This document shows positions 63,035 to 64,000 of a stretch of 64,000 nt of DNA, piece by piece. Location of the stretch: positions 1,612,001 through 1,676,000 of the forward strand of contig NZ_LR134269.1 in the NCBI RefSeq assembly GCF_900636385.1, written 5' to 3'. The notes below the pieces were generated by a model, which was not told the origin of the DNA, ran no database searches, and saw nothing but the letters and a program-made list of their open reading frames with translations. The stretch's first letter is position 1, and every line of letters begins with the position of its first letter. This DNA comes from Staphylococcus warneri (lineage in GTDB: Bacteria; Bacillota; Bacilli; Staphylococcales; Staphylococcaceae). The translations under genes were made by a program, and so were the position numbers.

Positions 63035-63871
63035 TTAGTCAACTTTGTGGTCAGAACCAAAGAATGATTTAAACATATGGAATGATGTTTCTCTGTTCAT
63101 TGCTGCAATTGATGTAGTCAATGGAATACCTTTTGGACAAGCATTCACACAGTTTTGTGAATTACCACATTGTTGTAATCCACCTGCACCCATTAAAGCA
63201 TCTAGGCGTTCATCTTTAGTCATAGCACCAGTTGGATGTAAGTCGAATAAACGTACTTGTGAAATAGCTTGCGCACCAACGAAATCATTTTTTTGAGTTA
63301 CGTTAGGACAAACTTCTAGACAAACACCACAAGTCATACATTTAGATAATTCGTATGCTGTTTGACGTTTTTTCTCAGGCATACGAGGACCTGGACCTAA
63401 ATCATACGTACCATCGATTGGAATCCAAGCTTTCATACGTTTCAAGTTGTCGAACATTCTTGAACGATCAACTTGTAAGTCACGAATGACTGGGAATGTA
63501 CTCATTGGTTCTAAACGTATTGGTTGTTCTAATTGATCAACGATAGCAGAACAAGATTGTCTTGCACGACCGTTAATTACCATCGAACAAGCACCACATA
63601 CTTCTTCTAAACAGTTCATATCCCATGTTACAGGTGTAGTTTTTTCACCTTTAATGTTAACTGGGTTACGTCTAATTTCCATTAAACAAGCAATGACATT
63701 TAAATTTTCTTTGTAAGGAATTTCAAATGTTTCTTCATATGGTTTTGATTCACTATTATCTTGACGTTTAATAATCAATTTAACTGTTTTTTGTTTAGGT
63801 TGATTATTTTGATCTTGTGCTGGTTGATTACCTTGAGTTTCTGGAGTGTCTTTTACTGATTGTTCAGCCAT
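63035..63871 (-). CDS. sdhB: Succinate dehydrogenase iron-sulfur subunit
   Basis: 278 residues. Carries three Fe-S clusters: 2Fe-2S ligands in MNCLEEVCGACSMVINGRARQSC, then CMTCGVCLEVCP and CGNSQNCVNACPKGIP. Transfers electrons from SdhA to menaquinone. A Gln-rich N-terminal extension (about 1-28) precedes the ferredoxin fold. AAAGGAGG precedes the ATG, which overlaps the sdhA stop. Confidence 0.97.
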   Translation of the reverse strand: MAEQSVKDTPETQGNQPAQDQNNQPKQKTVKLIIKRQDNSESKPYEETFEIPYKENLNVIACLMEIRRNPVNIKGEKTTPVTWDMNCLEEVCGACSMVINGRARQSCSAIVDQLEQPIRLEPMSTFPVIRDLQVDRSRMFDNLKRMKAWIPIDGTYDLGPGPRMPEKKRQTAYELSKCMTCGVCLEVCPNVTQKNDFVGAQAISQVRLFDLHPTGAMTKDERLDALMGAGGLQQCGNSQNCVNACPKGIPLTTSIAAMNRETSFHMFKSFFGSDHKVD

Positions 63872-64000
63872 TATTTTTTACCTCCTTTAGACTTACTAGT
63901 GTAATCACGTTTACGCGGTGGAATTAAGCTAATATCAACTGGTTCATAAGTGAATTTTGGTGCTTCAGTTCTACCTTGGTAGTGAGCCATAGTTGTTTTT
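63871..64000 (-). CDS. sdhA: Succinate dehydrogenase flavoprotein subunit, C-terminal end only
   Basis: The last 42 or so codons (MAHYQGRTEAPKFTYEPVDI to SKSKGGKK) run off the right edge. The sequence matches the C-terminus of staphylococcal SdhA from memory, and the position before sdhB agrees. TAATG overlap with sdhB shows coupling. Confidence 0.93.
   Translation of the reverse strand, partial: KTTMAHYQGRTEAPKFTYEPVDISLIPPRKRDYTSKSKGGKK

Overview
The window is a Firmicutes chromosome segment that fits Staphylococcus. It is AT-rich, and it carries the staphylococcal division and cell-wall cluster in staphylococcal order (ftsZ, ftsA, divIB, murD, mraY, pbp1, ftsL, rsmH, mraZ, bshC), beta-type phenol-soluble modulins and the murI/rdgB/sdh neighbourhood. 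The species cannot be fixed from sequence alone. From memory, the PSM-beta peptides look more like the S. aureus beta1/beta2 peptides than the S. epidermidis ones, while DivIB and other proteins differ clearly from S. aureus.

Layout. 1-573 is the 3' part of a pgeF/ylmD laccase-domain gene. 812-11454 is the division/peptidoglycan operon on the minus strand, with three MraZ-type boxes upstream of mraZ. 11598-14669 holds bshC, a GNAT acetyltransferase and a HAD phosphatase. 14785-15641 is a tandem array of five 44-residue PSM-beta genes. 16005-16078 is tRNA-Arg(UCU), used as the attachment site of a complete-looking siphoviral prophage (about 44.8 kb, attL 16064-16085 to attR 60866-60887, 22-bp identical core). 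Beyond it, the chromosome resumes with yfcE, rdgB, murI, sdhB and the end of sdhA.

Prophage. Read from its right end: tyrosine integrase (plus strand); a lysogeny cassette of small membrane proteins and two lipoproteins (plus strand); CI-like repressor and divergent Cro-like regulator with shared operators; a KilAC/Rha antirepressor; early and replication genes (Erf recombinase, SSB, HNH nuclease, DnaD-like initiator, helicase loader, DnaB-type helicase); many small early proteins including an SNase-like nuclease and a MazG-like pyrophosphohydrolase; a late regulator followed by a four-iteron late promoter; HNH plus small and large terminase, portal, ClpP-like protease, HK97-type capsid, connectors, tail proteins with a lambda-type -1 frameshift chaperone, a 1921-residue tape measure, Dit, a 1331-residue tail-tip protein with a C-terminal S74 chaperone, a BppU-like baseplate protein, holin and endolysin. 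The endolysin gene is split by a group I intron that carries its own HNH homing endonuclease. Between the endolysin and attL lie an array of strong terminator hairpins with a candidate small RNA, and a two-gene operon with paired palindromic operators that looks like a toxin-antitoxin or self-regulated accessory module.

The most interesting structures are the intron-split lysin, the iteron-driven late promoter, the self-regulated operon at 16391-17139, the terminator and small-RNA array at 17163-17861, three plus-strand moron genes embedded in the minus-strand early operon (two share one promoter/ribosome-site module), and the lipoprotein cassette beside the integrase.
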